Assembly: GCA_964347475.1 (NCBI GenBank)
Contig: CAYFYY010000009.1
Span: 1-64,000 of the forward strand
Direction: 5' to 3'
DNA: 64,000 bases
From: GCA-020356105 sp964347475
Lineage (GTDB): Bacteria > Pseudomonadota > Alphaproteobacteria > UBA8366 > JADFVY01
Shown: positions 17,934 to 25,891 of the stretch, piece by piece
How the letters are laid out: every line of letters begins with the position of its first letter
Numbering within the stretch: position 1 is the first letter of the stretch
Translations under genes and position numbers: made by a program
Notes under the pieces: generated by a model
The model's input: the letters and a program-made list of their open reading frames with translations, nothing else
Told to the model about the DNA's origin: nothing
Databases searched by the model: none

Positions 17934-20900
17934 TCACGAGCATCCGCTCGTCGAACCGCATGTCACGCACTTCATGCAGGTGCCGTTGCGCACCAGCGTG
18001 AAGTTCCCGCATTCACCGCACGCGTCGCCCTCATAGCCCTTGGCGCGCGCTTCGCGCATCCGGTCGCGCCTGTCGTCTGGCGCCGCCGCCAGGTCCGGAT
18101 CCAGCTGAAGCGAGCCGAGCTGCGGCGTGGCCACAGCCGCCGCGCCGCCGGCCGAAGCCAGTGTGGCCGCTTTGCGGTGCCCGCCGCCCCGGTACACCAG
18201 CAGGCGCTGCGAGCGCATGAAGCCGCTGCTGGCGACTTTCTGGATCGCCGCGATCGTCGGATCCTCGGTTTCCGGCAGGTCGCCCTCGTCGGCACCGTTG
18301 CCGAGCGCGTCTGGCAGGACATCGGCCGGCTCCGCATGGGCCAGGTCGTTGCGGGCCAGGTACGAGATCGCCAGCTCGCGGAAGATGTAGTCGAGGACCG
18401 ACGTCGACATCTTGATCGCATCGTTGCCCTCGACCATGCCGGACGGCTCGAACCGCGTGAAGGTGAAGGCCTCGACGAACTCGTCCAGCGGCACCCCGTA
18501 CTGCAGGCCGATCGAGATGGCGATCGCGAAGTTGTTCATCAGCGACCGGAAGGCGGCGCCTTCCTTGTGCATGTCGATGAAGATCTCGCCGAGCGAGCCG
18601 TTCTCGTACTCGCCGGTGCGCAGATAGACCTTGTGTCCGCCGACGATCGCCTTCTGCGTATAGCCCTTGCGGCGACCCGGCAGGCGGCGCCGCTCCGCGC
18701 GCCGCTCGATGATCCGCTCGACGATCTTCTCGGCCATCATAGGCGCCGCCGCGACCGGCGCCTCGGCGGCGCTGGCCGTCAGCTCCGCCGCTTCCGCCTC
18801 GTCGTCGGACAGCAGAGAGGCCGACAGCGGCTGGCTCAGCTTGGAGCCGTCGCGATACAGCGCGTTGGCCTTGAGGCCGAGCCGCCAGGACAGCATGTAG
18901 GCCTCCTTGCAGGCATCGATGGTGGCCGCGTGCGGCATGTTGACGGTCTTGGAAATGGCTCCCGATATGAAGGGCTGTGCCGCGGCCATCATCCGGATGT
19001 GGCTCTCGACCGACAGGAACCGTTGGCCCGACTTGCCGCAGGGATTGGCGCAGTCGAATACCGGCAGGTGTTCGTCCTTGAGGTGCGGCGCGCCTTCCAG
19101 CGTCATCGTTCCGCAAACATGGTCGTTCGCGGCATCGATCTCTGCCTTTTTGAAGCCAAGATGCTTCAAGAGATCGAAGGTCGGATCGTTCAGCTTCTCA
19201 GCCGGGATGCCCAGCACATCGGTGCAGAACTCCGACCCGAGCGTCCATTGGTTGAACACGAACAGGATGTCGAAGNNNNNNNNNNGGTGTTCGTCCTTGA
19301 GGTGCGGCGCGCCCTCCAGCGTCATCGCCCCGCAGCAATACGTGTTGGCCGCCTCGATCTCCTGCCGGGTGAAGCCGAGCGATTCCAGCATGTTGAAGCC
19401 GACGGATTCGAGATCGCTGTCGCGGAAGCCGAGGACCTCGGTGCAGAACGTCTCGCCGAGCGTCCATTTGTTGAATGCGAAGGTGATATCGAAGGCGTTC
19501 GCCAGCGACGATTCGAGGGCGCAGAACTGGGCCGCCGTGAAGCCCTTCTCGCCGAGGCGCTCGTAATTGACGCCCGGCGCGTCGCGCAGCGTGCCGTGTC
19601 CCACCGCATAAGCGATGACGTCGGCGATTTCGGTTTCGGAATAGCCGAGCGTGCGCAGCGCCAGCGGCACCGTCCGGTTGATGATTCGGAAATAGCCGCC
19701 CCCGGCCAGTTTCTTGAATTTGACCAGCGCGAAATCCGGCTCGATGCCTGTGGTATCGCAGTCCATGACCAGGCCGATGGTCCCCGTTGGCGCAATGACG
19801 GTGGCCTGGGCGTTCCGGTATCCGTGTCGCTCGCCACGTTCGAGCGCCTGCTGCCAGGCGGCCGCCGCGGCGTCGGCAAGGTCGCTCTGCGGGCACTTCG
19901 CCCGGTCCAGCGCCACCGGTTTGACCGACAGACCCTCGTAACCCTCGACGGCGCCGCTGGCGGCGCGGGTGTGGTTGCGCATGACCCGCAGCATCGCGTC
20001 CGCGTTCTCGGCATATCCCGGGAACGCCCCCAGCTCCTCGGCCATCTCGGCCGACGTCTCGTAGGCTGTGCCCGTCATCAGCGCGCTGATCGCGCCGCAC
20101 AGCGCCCGACCCTCTTCGCTGTCGTAGCCCAGACCGCTCGCCATCAGGAGCGCGCCGATATTCGCGTATCCGAGCCCGAGCGTGCGGTAGCGGTAGCTGA
20201 GCTCGGCGATTTCGCGGGACGGGAACTGTGCCATCAGGACGGCGATCTCGAGCGTGATCGTCCACAGCCGCACCGCGTGCTCGAAGGCGGGGATGTCGAA
20301 GGTGCCGTCCTTGCGCCGGAACGTCATCAGGTTGAGCGACGCGAGGTTGCACGCGGTGTCATCGAGGAACATGTACTCGGAGCACGGGTTGGACGCGTTG
20401 ATCCGGCCCGAGGCCGGGCAGGTGTGCCACTCGTTGATCGTGGTGTCGAACTGGATGCCCGGATCGGCGCAGGCCCAGGCGGCATTGGCGATGTCGTCCC
20501 ACAGCTGCCGCGCCTTTACCGTCTTGGCGACTGCACCGTCGGTGCGGCGGATCAGGTCCCAGTCGCCATCCGTCTGGACCGCCTCGATGAACGCGTTGGT
20601 CACCCGCACCGAGTTGTTCGAGTTCTGACCCGAGACGGTCAGGTAGGCATCGGAGTCCCAGTCGGTGTCGAAGCGGGGGAATTCGATCTCGGTGAAGCCC
20701 TGGCGGGCGAATTCGATGACCCGCTGGATGTAGGCTTCGGGCACCGCCGAACGGCGGGCTGCGATCACCGCCTGCCTGAGGTCGGGGTTGCGGCGGGGAT
20801 CGTAGCGCTCGGCGTCGTCGAGACGCGCCGATCCCGCGGTGTGGCAGGCCGCGATCACGGCGTTGAGGTGCCGGCCGCACATCTTCGAACCGGCGACCAG

Positions 20901-21833
20901 CGCCGCGACCTTCTGTTCCTCGAGGGTTTTCCAGTTGATGTATTCCACGATGTCGGGATGGTCGATGTCGACCGTCACCATCTTGGCGGCCCGCCGGGTG
21001 GTGCCGCCCGACTTGATGGCGCCGGCGGCGCGGTCGCCGATCTTCAGGAAACTCATCAGGCCGGACGACTTGCCGCCGCCGGACAGCGGCTCGTTCTCAC
21101 CGCGCAGGCGCGAGAAGTTGCTGCCGGTGCCGGAGCCGTACTTGAACAGGCGGGCCTCGCGGACCCACAGATCCATGATCCCGCCCTCGTTGACCAGGTC
21201 GTCGCCGACCGACTGGATGAAACAGGCATGCGGCTGCGGACGCTCATAGGCCGAGGTTGACGGGACGACCTCACCGGTNNNNNNNNNNCCTGACTTGTGA
21301 TCGACGTAGTGATGCCCCTGGCTGGGACCGTCGATGCCGTAGGCCCAGTGCAGCCCGGTGTTGAACCACTGCGGCGAATTCGGCGCGCCCATCTGGGTCG
21401 CCAGCATCCAGCGCATTTCATCGAAATAGGCCTGTGCATCCGCTTCCGAATCGAAATAGCCGCCCTTCCAGCCCCAATAGGTCCAGGTCCCGGCCAGCCG
21501 GTCGAACACGGCGCGCGCGTCGGTCTCGCGCGTGCTGCGCCCGTCCTTCGGCAGCTTGGCCAGCGCCGCCTCGTCCGCCTGCCGGCGCCACAGCCACTGC
21601 GGCACATCCTCCTCGGGCACCGGCTTCAGAGCGGCCGGGATGCCCGCCTTGCGAAAATACTTCTGGGCCAGCACGTCCGCAGCCACCTGGCTCCAGGACG
21701 CCGGCACCTGCATCTTCTCGAGGCGGAACACGAGCGATCCGTCGGGGTTGCGAATCTCGCTCGCCGTCTCGCGAAATTCGATGTCGGCGTAGGGCGATTT
21801 CCCGTCCTTGGTGAACCGGCGCTGGATACGCAT
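17934..21833 (-). CDS. nrdJ: Adenosylcobalamin-dependent (class II) ribonucleotide reductase, interrupted by two assembly gaps
   Basis: The class II reductase converts ribonucleotides to deoxyribonucleotides using B12, without oxygen dependence. Started at MRIQRRFTKDG (21833, preceded by AAGGAGAG) it reads through as about 1300 residues. Features include the N-terminal lobe (FDRLAGTWTYWGWK), FKYGSGTGSNFS, NPCSEYMFLDDTACNLASLNL, the active-site barrel ending in FDCANPCGKSGQRFLSVESHI, and a C-terminal Cys-rich zinc domain (CGECGNF, CMKCVTCGSTSGCS) carrying the redox cysteines. Ten-N gaps at 19276-19285 and 21279-21288 keep the frame. A 69-residue segment occurs twice, once on each side of the first gap; without it the length fits the usual 1200-1250. 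The duplication is probably an assembly effect. Confidence 0.9.
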   Translation of the reverse strand: MRIQRRFTKDGKSPYADIEFRETASEIRNPDGSLVFRLEKMQVPASWSQVAADVLAQKYFRKAGIPAALKPVPEEDVPQWLWRRQADEAALAKLPKDGRSTRETDARAVFDRLAGTWTYWGWKGGYFDSEADAQAYFDEMRWMLATQMGAPNSPQWFNTGLHWAYGIDGPSQGHHYVDHKSXXXXTGEVVPSTSAYERPQPHACFIQSVGDDLVNEGGIMDLWVREARLFKYGSGTGSNFSRLRGENEPLSGGGKSSGLMSFLKIGDRAAGAIKSGGTTRRAAKMVTVDIDHPDIVEYINWKTLEEQKVAALVAGSKMCGRHLNAVIAACHTAGSARLDDAERYDPRRNPDLRQAVIAARRSAVPEAYIQRVIEFARQGFTEIEFPRFDTDWDSDAYLTVSGQNSNNSVRVTNAFIEAVQTDGDWDLIRRTDGAVAKTVKARQLWDDIANAAWACADPGIQFDTTINEWHTCPASGRINASNPCSEYMFLDDTACNLASLNLMTFRRKDGTFDIPAFEHAVRLWTITLEIAVLMAQFPSREIAELSYRYRTLGLGYANIGALLMASGLGYDSEEGRALCGAISALMTGTAYETSAEMAEELGAFPGYAENADAMLRVMRNHTRAASGAVEGYEGLSVKPVALDRAKCPQSDLADAAAAAWQQALERGERHGYRNAQATVIAPTGTIGLVMDCDTTGIEPDFALVKFKKLAGGGYFRIINRTVPLALRTLGYSETEIADVIAYAVGHGTLRDAPGVNYERLGEKGFTAAQFCALESSLANAFDITFAFNKWTLGETFCTEVLGFRDSDLESVGFNMLESLGFTRQEIEAANTYCCGAMTLEGAPHLKDEHXXXXFDILFVFNQWTLGSEFCTDVLGIPAEKLNDPTFDLLKHLGFKKAEIDAANDHVCGTMTLEGAPHLKDEHLPVFDCANPCGKSGQRFLSVESHIRMMAAAQPFISGAISKTVNMPHAATIDACKEAYMLSWRLGLKANALYRDGSKLSQPLSASLLSDDEAEAAELTASAAEAPVAAAPMMAEKIVERIIERRAERRRLPGRRKGYTQKAIVGGHKVYLRTGEYENGSLGEIFIDMHKEGAAFRSLMNNFAIAISIGLQYGVPLDEFVEAFTFTRFEPSGMVEGNDAIKMSTSVLDYIFRELAISYLARNDLAHAEPADVLPDALGNGADEGDLPETEDPTIAAIQKVASSGFMRSQRLLVYRGGGHRKAATLASAGGAAAVATPQLGSLQLDPDLAAAPDDRRDRMREARAKGYEGDACGECGNFTLVRNGTCMKCVTCGSTSGCS
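19067..19494 (-). repeat. nrdJ: Two diverged 209-bp copies of one nrdJ segment flanking an assembly gap
   Basis: Bases 19067-19275 and 19286-19494 are the same length and start with an identical stretch of more than 20 bases, but they are diverged. Translated, they give 69-residue segments (FDILFVFNQWTLG and FDITFAFNKWTLG starts, both ending GAPHLKDEH) identical at 42 of 69 positions by my count. In other class II reductases I know only one such segment, directly followed by the FDCANPCG block. They could be overlapping contig ends from two related genomes or, less likely, a real internal duplication. Confidence 0.8.
19276..19285. other. Assembly gap (10 N) inside nrdJ
   Basis: Ten undetermined bases lie exactly between the two near-repeat copies. 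Ten is a typical scaffolder default, so the true size is unknown. With the flanking bases it makes four unread codons and does not shift the frame. Confidence 0.98.
21279..21288. other. Second assembly gap (10 N) inside nrdJ
   Basis: Ten undetermined bases separate coding for VDHKSG (upstream contig) from TGEVVPS (downstream contig). Homologues read directly from a VD-x-x-TGE-type sequence, so the contig ends seem to abut or overlap by one or two codons rather than leave a real hole. Confidence 0.98.
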
Positions 21834-21976
21834 GCCGTCAAACTCTCCTTGCTCGCCCGCGGGAAGGACTGCCCGTGGCTGTCTGCTTCGATCGGTTTGG
21901 AACGCCCTTCCGGAGCTGAACAAACCCCCAGATGCCTCGAATTATCCCAATATTTGGGACTCTTTGGGCAGATTAA

Positions 21977-22008
21977 TACAAAATATAGTGGTGAACAATA
22001 TATATTGT
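21977..22008 (-). promoter_or_regulatory. NrdR-box-like pair upstream of nrdJ
   Basis: On the minus strand CCACTATATTTTGTAT (21992-21977) fits the published NrdR box pattern (acaCwAtATaTwGtgt) well in its core. Next to it, ACAATATATATTGT (21995-22008) is a perfect palindrome of similar composition but two bases longer than the consensus core. The pair lies about 145-175 bases upstream of nrdJ in an AT-rich leader. It suggests NrdR repression of the reductase; the non-standard spacing (centres about 17 apart) is a caution. Confidence 0.5.
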
Positions 22009-22086
22009 GGCCACGTTCCGGATTTTTCCGAAATCTGGTAATTTTCTTCCGCGCCCGGCGTGTGCCGGCGGCGGCGTGTGCTGCGC

Positions 22087-23001
22087 TCAGCCGTTCCGTT
22101 CGCCGCGCTGGATCAGCAGGATGGCGCCGAGCACCATCGCGATGCCTGCGAATTGCGCCACCCCGGGCCGCTCGCCGAGGACGGCGACGGCGCCGAGCGT
22201 CGCCACCACCGGCTCCAGGTTCGACAACAGGGCGGTGCGGACCGGCCCGAGCAGCGGCAGCGCCGCGAAGAACAGCGTGACGCCGAGGCCGGCGGCGGCG
22301 CCGGCGAAGACCAGCCCGCCCCAGGCCGGCGCCGATGCGGGCAGCGCGAAGCCCGGTCCCGCCACGACCGCCGCGGCGGTCAGCACGACCGCAACGAGCG
22401 TGAAGCTGGCGGTTGCGGCGCGGCGCTCCCTCATGCCGGTCATGCGGGCCAGAAGGACGGTGACCAGCGCCAGGCCGGAGGCTGCCAGCAGGCCCAGCGC
22501 GATCCCCCGGGGATCGGGGTCGGCGGCGTTGATCCCGACGGCCAGGGCCACGCCTGCGAAGGCCAGCGCAAAGGCCGCCAGCCGCAGCGGCGACGCCCGC
22601 TCCATGCCGAGCAGCGCGGTCATCAGCACGACCTGGGCGGGGAAGGTGTAGAGCAGCAGCACCGCCAGCGACACCGGGATATAGGCGATCGCCGCGGTAT
22701 AGGCCCAGGAGTAGACCGCGAGCAGGGCTCCGAGGCCGATGGCCTTCGGCAGCAGGCGCGGCGGCAGCGCCAGGGTGGCCAGACGCCCCGCACCGCCCTC
22801 CGGCGGCAGCAGCGCGACCACGAACAGCAGCGTGAACAGGTGGCGCGCGACGGCGACCGTTTCCGGCGTGCTGCCGCCGGCATAGGCGAAGCGCGCACCG
22901 GTCGGGAACAGCCCGAGCGCCGACATCGCGACGATCATCAGCAGCGCGCCGGTGCGAAGGCGCCGCCTGGGGTCTTCCGTCTGCGCCCGGCTCTGCGTCA
23001 T
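22087..23001 (-). CDS. EamA/DMT superfamily transporter
   Basis: A 304-residue inner-membrane protein with about ten hydrophobic spans arranged as two EamA repeats. The first contains YSWAYTAAIAYIPVSLAVLLLYTFPAQV and the second ALPLLGPVRTALLSNLEPVVATLGAVAVLGERPG, the usual EamA half-domain ends. MTQSRAQ (23001) was taken as the start because the upstream extension is Pro/Arg rich and lacks family support. Substrates of this family are diverse metabolites and cannot be told from sequence. It lies between the divergent NDUFA12 gene and the leader of nrdJ. A hairpin without a T tract (22017-22037) lies beyond its stop. Confidence 0.88.
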   Translation of the reverse strand: MTQSRAQTEDPRRRLRTGALLMIVAMSALGLFPTGARFAYAGGSTPETVAVARHLFTLLFVVALLPPEGGAGRLATLALPPRLLPKAIGLGALLAVYSWAYTAAIAYIPVSLAVLLLYTFPAQVVLMTALLGMERASPLRLAAFALAFAGVALAVGINAADPDPRGIALGLLAASGLALVTVLLARMTGMRERRAATASFTLVAVVLTAAAVVAGPGFALPASAPAWGGLVFAGAAAGLGVTLFFAALPLLGPVRTALLSNLEPVVATLGAVAVLGERPGVAQFAGIAMVLGAILLIQRGERNG

Positions 23002-23149
23002 ATGGCCCTGTCTCCGACCGTGTTCGAACGGCCTCGAACCTGCCCCACAAAAAGCGCCGCGGCAAGCGCGCGGCGCACTGGACGGGCGGGGCCGGCGGTG
23101 GCATAGTCGCGCCGCATTCGGCCCGGCCGGCAAGCAGGAGTTTCACAGC

Positions 23150-23509
23150 ATGGCCAATACCTGGACCCGCATCTTCACGGCCGCCTTCGGCAAGTTCGTC
23201 GCGACCGACAGTTTCGGCAATCGCTACTACCAGGACCGGCGCAAACCGAAGGGACGCCGGCGCCGCCGCTGGGTCGTGTACAAGGGCGAGGCGGAGGCCA
23301 GCCGCGTGCCCCCGGAATGGCACGCCTGGCTGCACTACACGATCGACGAGCCGCCGATCGGCGGCGGCGTGCCGCATGCCGACTGGCAGCGGCCGCACGC
23401 GCCCAACCCGACCGGCAGCGAGGCGGCCTACCGTCCGCCGGGCCATCTGCTGGCCGGCGGCCGTCGCGACAAGGCGACCGGCGACTACGAGCCGTGGCAG
23501 CCGAACTGA
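23150..23509 (+). CDS. NDUFA12-family NADH:ubiquinone oxidoreductase accessory subunit
   Basis: A 119-residue protein of the NDUFA12/B17.2 family, an accessory subunit of alphaproteobacterial complex I at the cytoplasmic face of the membrane arm junction. Diagnostic blocks are GNRYYQDRR, the basic RRRRRWVVYKGEAEASRVPPEWHAWLHYTIDEPP and the C-terminal YEPWQPN. The start has CAGGAG ten bases upstream. It is the first gene of a plus-strand run with two MlaD genes and a DUF2155 gene, an arrangement typical of Rhodospirillales-like genomes; the main complex I operon is elsewhere. Confidence 0.93.
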   Translation: MANTWTRIFTAAFGKFVATDSFGNRYYQDRRKPKGRRRRRWVVYKGEAEASRVPPEWHAWLHYTIDEPPIGGGVPHADWQRPHAPNPTGSEAAYRPPGHLLAGGRRDKATGDYEPWQPN

Positions 23510-24039
23510 GCACGGGTGCGGCGCGGCGCCGCCGGCGCCTGCCGGAGTCGACTCGGCACACGCTGGTCGGCGCGGTGGCGGTCGGCGTGCTGGCCGTGCT
23601 GTTCATCCTGTCCGCCGGTCCCGGCGGCGGCGCCATCGGCAGTTACCGGGTGACGGCGCAGTTCGCGAGCGCGGAAGGCCTGCACGTCGACTCGGCGGTG
23701 CGCCTGGCGGGGGTCAGGGTCGGCCGGGTCATCGCCATGGACTATGACTCCGCGACGCAGCGCGCCGCCGTGACGCTGGAGATCGATCCCGGCGTCGAGC
23801 TGCCGCAGGACAGCGTCGCCATCGTCACCAGCGAAGGCATGCTGGGCGGCCGTTTCATACGGCTCGACCCGGGCGGCAGTCCCGACCTGCTGGCCGACGG
23901 CGATGCCATCGAATACACCCAGGGCTCGATCCTGTTCCAGGAGCTGCTGGCCAAGGTCATCCTGGCGGTCGAGCAGAAGCGGCTGGCGCGGCGCGAAGAC
24001 GAGGGCGAGTCAAACGGTTCGCCGGGGGCCGGGCCGTGA
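23494..24039 (+). CDS. MlaD/MCE-domain protein, first of a tandem pair
   Basis: A 181-residue protein with a short basic N-terminus, one membrane span (about 24-42) and a single MCE domain (about 50-140: YRVTAQFASAEGLHVDSAVRLAGVRVGRV, ITSEGMLGGRFIRL-type block). MCE proteins form hexameric rings that carry lipids between membranes; the span anchors this one in the inner membrane with the domain in the periplasm. The GTG at 23494 lies inside the end of the NDUFA12 gene (16-base overlap), and the stop overlaps the next MCE gene by four bases. The C-terminal helix is short (ILFQELLAKVILAVEQKR), as in MlaD. No MlaF or MlaE gene is in the window. Confidence 0.85.
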   Translation: MAAELSTGAARRRRRLPESTRHTLVGAVAVGVLAVLFILSAGPGGGAIGSYRVTAQFASAEGLHVDSAVRLAGVRVGRVIAMDYDSATQRAAVTLEIDPGVELPQDSVAIVTSEGMLGGRFIRLDPGGSPDLLADGDAIEYTQGSILFQELLAKVILAVEQKRLARREDEGESNGSPGAGP

Positions 24040-24497
24040 CGCGCAACATCATCGAGACCGTGCTCGGCGCGGTCGTGCTGGTCGTCGCCGGCCTGTTTCT
24101 CGCCTTCGCATACAGCACCACCGATATCCGCCCGGTGACCGGCTATTCCGTAACCGCCCGGTTCAATGCGGTCGACGGGCTGGCGGAGGGCAGCGATGTC
24201 CGCGTCGGCGGCGTCAAGATCGGCAGCGTCGTCGCGCAGAGCGTCGACATGACGGATTTCCGCGCCGTCGTCCGCATGACCATCCGGCCCGACATCCGGC
24301 TGCCGGAGGACAGCGTCGCCACGGTGTCGTCAGAGGGTCTGCTCGGCGGCAAGTACATCCGCATCGACCCGGGCGCCAGCACGACGATGCTGGCGCACAA
24401 CGGCGAGTTCACCAACACCAAAGACATCATCTCGCTCGAGGAGATGCTCGGCAAGGTGATCTTCCTGGTGACCGACGAGCTGGAGAGCGGCCGGTGA
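24036..24497 (+). CDS. MlaD/MCE-domain protein, second of a tandem pair
   Basis: A 153-residue protein with an N-terminal span (about 6-26) and one MCE domain (about 35-120): YSVTARFNAVDGLAEGSDVRVGGVKIGSV, LPEDSVATVSSEGLLGGKYIRIDPG. It then ends in a short helix with SLEEMLGKVIFLV. It resembles E. coli MlaD in size. The GTG start overlaps the stop of the first MCE gene, so the two are co-translated. They are clearly paralogous over the whole domain and might form a mixed ring or serve separate routes for phospholipid return from the outer membrane. Confidence 0.88.
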   Translation: MTRNIIETVLGAVVLVVAGLFLAFAYSTTDIRPVTGYSVTARFNAVDGLAEGSDVRVGGVKIGSVVAQSVDMTDFRAVVRMTIRPDIRLPEDSVATVSSEGLLGGKYIRIDPGASTTMLAHNGEFTNTKDIISLEEMLGKVIFLVTDELESGR

Positions 24498-24553
24498 CGG
24501 CGGCACGGCGGCGACCGGCCGGGACCGCCCCGGCAATGCCATATTCCTGATCT

Positions 24554-25039
24554 ATGGCAGGGACGATGCGGAACCGAAGCCAGAGACCGAGGGTGCATTT
24601 CGAAGCGCGGACACATGCCCGGGCGGCGTTCGCGGCCGCCTGCCTGCTAATCGTGCCGGCCGGGCCGGCCGCAGCGATCCCCGGCAAGGCGGTGGTGCTG
24701 CAGGGGCTCGACAAGGTCACTGCGCGCACCGTGACCTTCGAAGTCGCGGTCGGCCAGACCCTGACCTTCGGCACGCTCGAGATCGTGGTCCGCGCCTGCG
24801 ACCGCACGCCGCCGACCGAGCCGCCGGAATCGGCGGTGTTCCTGGACATCTACGAAACCCGGCCCGGCGAGCCGAGAAGCGACCTGTTCCACGGCTGGAT
24901 GTTCGCCTCGTCGCCGGCGCTGAACGCGCTCGAGCATCCGGTCTACGACGTCTGGCCGCTGGAATGCCTGTCGGACCTGCCGGCCGGCGGCGACGCCGAG
25001 ATCCCGCTGCCGCGGCCCAAGCCGATCGCCCCGGACTGA
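24554..25039 (+). CDS. DUF2155 family periplasmic protein (COG4765)
   Basis: A 161-residue exported protein of the DUF2155 family. A basic N-terminus and hydrophobic core ending PAAA (about 42) form a signal peptide. The domain carries VVLQGLDKVTARTVTFEVAVGQTLTFGTLEIVVRAC, PPESAVFLDIYE, LFHGWMFASSPALNALEHPVYDVW and ends with the second conserved Cys in LECL, which could pair with the first. The function is unknown. It is the last member of the NDUFA12-MlaD-MlaD-DUF2155 run. In related genomes it lies tail to tail with aat; here nearly 7 kb intervenes. Confidence 0.88.
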   Translation: MAGTMRNRSQRPRVHFEARTHARAAFAAACLLIVPAGPAAAIPGKAVVLQGLDKVTARTVTFEVAVGQTLTFGTLEIVVRACDRTPPTEPPESAVFLDIYETRPGEPRSDLFHGWMFASSPALNALEHPVYDVWPLECLSDLPAGGDAEIPLPRPKPIAPD

Positions 25040-25139
25040 GCGCCGCCCGTCCCCGGTTTACCGGCCATTAAGACGCCGCGTGTTGTGATGGGACGACCAT
25101 GCGTGCCACACAACCGGGCCGGAGGAGGGCCTGCCGGTC

Positions 25140-25736
25140 ATGATGTCCTGGAACCGGCGCCGCCGGGCGCTGCTGCTGTCCATCCCGCTGTGCGTTCTCG
25201 TGATGCTGCCGCGCCCGCATGACGCGGATGCGGCCGAGGAGTTCCGCGTCACCGTCGAAGGGCTGACCTGCGTCGACGCCACCAGGCCGGCGTCGGACGT
25301 GGCCGCGCCGTGGCGCGACTGCCTGCGCATCGGCCCGGTGCGCATCGGCGAGTCGCTGCGCGAGGTTGCGATGCGCTTCGGCAAGGCCGGCAAGGAGGTC
25401 CGCCAGGGCGAGGTGACGCTGCGCGTGTGGCCGGTGCAGATGAACGTGCCGCCCGGCACCAGGCTGCCCTACTGGGTGATCGGCTTCGACGACGACCGCC
25501 GCGTCGTGTCGATCCAGCTGACCGGCGACAAGCGCGTCGACGAGTACAGCTTCTCCTCGCTGCGCCTTGGCGATCCGCAATCGCGCGTCCGCGAGGTTCT
25601 CGGCGAGCCGACCGAGACCCGGCCGGTGGCGGCGATCGGCGCCGAGATGTGGAACTGGCGCCCGTATCCGGTCTCGCTCGAGATCAAGGACGGCCGCGTC
25701 TATTCGATGCGGGTCTCGCAGACGATCGGCCAGTAG
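25140..25736 (+). CDS. Secreted protein with two BamE/OmlA-like half-repeats, unknown function
   Basis: A 198-residue protein with a signal peptide (about 1-31, ending ADAA). The mature part seems to be built from two similar halves. The first runs VRIGESLREVAMRFGKAGKEV, then WVIGFDDDRRVVSIQLTG (about 68-128). The second runs LRLGDPQSRVREVLGEPTETRP, then VSLEIKDGRVYSMRVSQ (about 137-195). The G-x-S/D-x-x-x-V-x-x-x-x-G-x-P helix followed by two beta strands resembles the BamE/SmpA lipoprotein fold, although there is no lipobox Cys. I know no characterised homologue. GGAGG lies about 12 bases before the start. Confidence 0.6.
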   Translation: MMSWNRRRRALLLSIPLCVLVMLPRPHDADAAEEFRVTVEGLTCVDATRPASDVAAPWRDCLRIGPVRIGESLREVAMRFGKAGKEVRQGEVTLRVWPVQMNVPPGTRLPYWVIGFDDDRRVVSIQLTGDKRVDEYSFSSLRLGDPQSRVREVLGEPTETRPVAAIGAEMWNWRPYPVSLEIKDGRVYSMRVSQTIGQ

Positions 25737-25793
25737 GCCACGACCGGCGCTGCACCGAGGGCCGCTCCGCCTGCGGCCACCCCCGGACAAGCG

Positions 25794-25829
25794 GAAGCGC
25801 CGCCCCGCGCGGCGGCGGGACGGCGCTTC
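25794..25829. terminator. GC-rich hairpin between convergent genes, possible bidirectional terminator
   Basis: GAAGCGCCG (25794-25802) pairs with CGGCGCTTC (25821-25829) around a GC-rich loop between the BamE-like gene and the convergent HU gene. A smaller stem (GGCCGC at 25760, GCGGCC at 25773) precedes it. Neither has a good T tract, so intrinsic termination is uncertain. Confidence 0.4.
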
Positions 25830-25891
25830 GGTAATCGCGCCGGGGCGGGACGGCCGGATGTCGACCCCCGGCCCCGGCGTTCCTCACTGCG

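Noticed and set aside
19276..19285. An intein or insertion hidden in the nrdJ gaps
   Set aside because: No intein splice-junction residues (Cys/Ser...HN-C/S) or homing endonuclease pieces flank the N runs; contig ends overlap in homologous sequence instead.
17808..21260. A 1150-codon open frame antisense to nrdJ
   Set aside because: It is the mirror of a highly biased GC-rich coding sequence, crosses the same N gap, is Arg/His/Val rich and has no domain. nrdJ on the other strand is certain.
21834..22086. Cobalamin riboswitch before the B12-dependent nrdJ
   Set aside because: No B12-box-like conserved elements (for example GCCACTG followed by the usual downstream motifs) are visible; the leader is AT-rich and holds NrdR-like sites instead.
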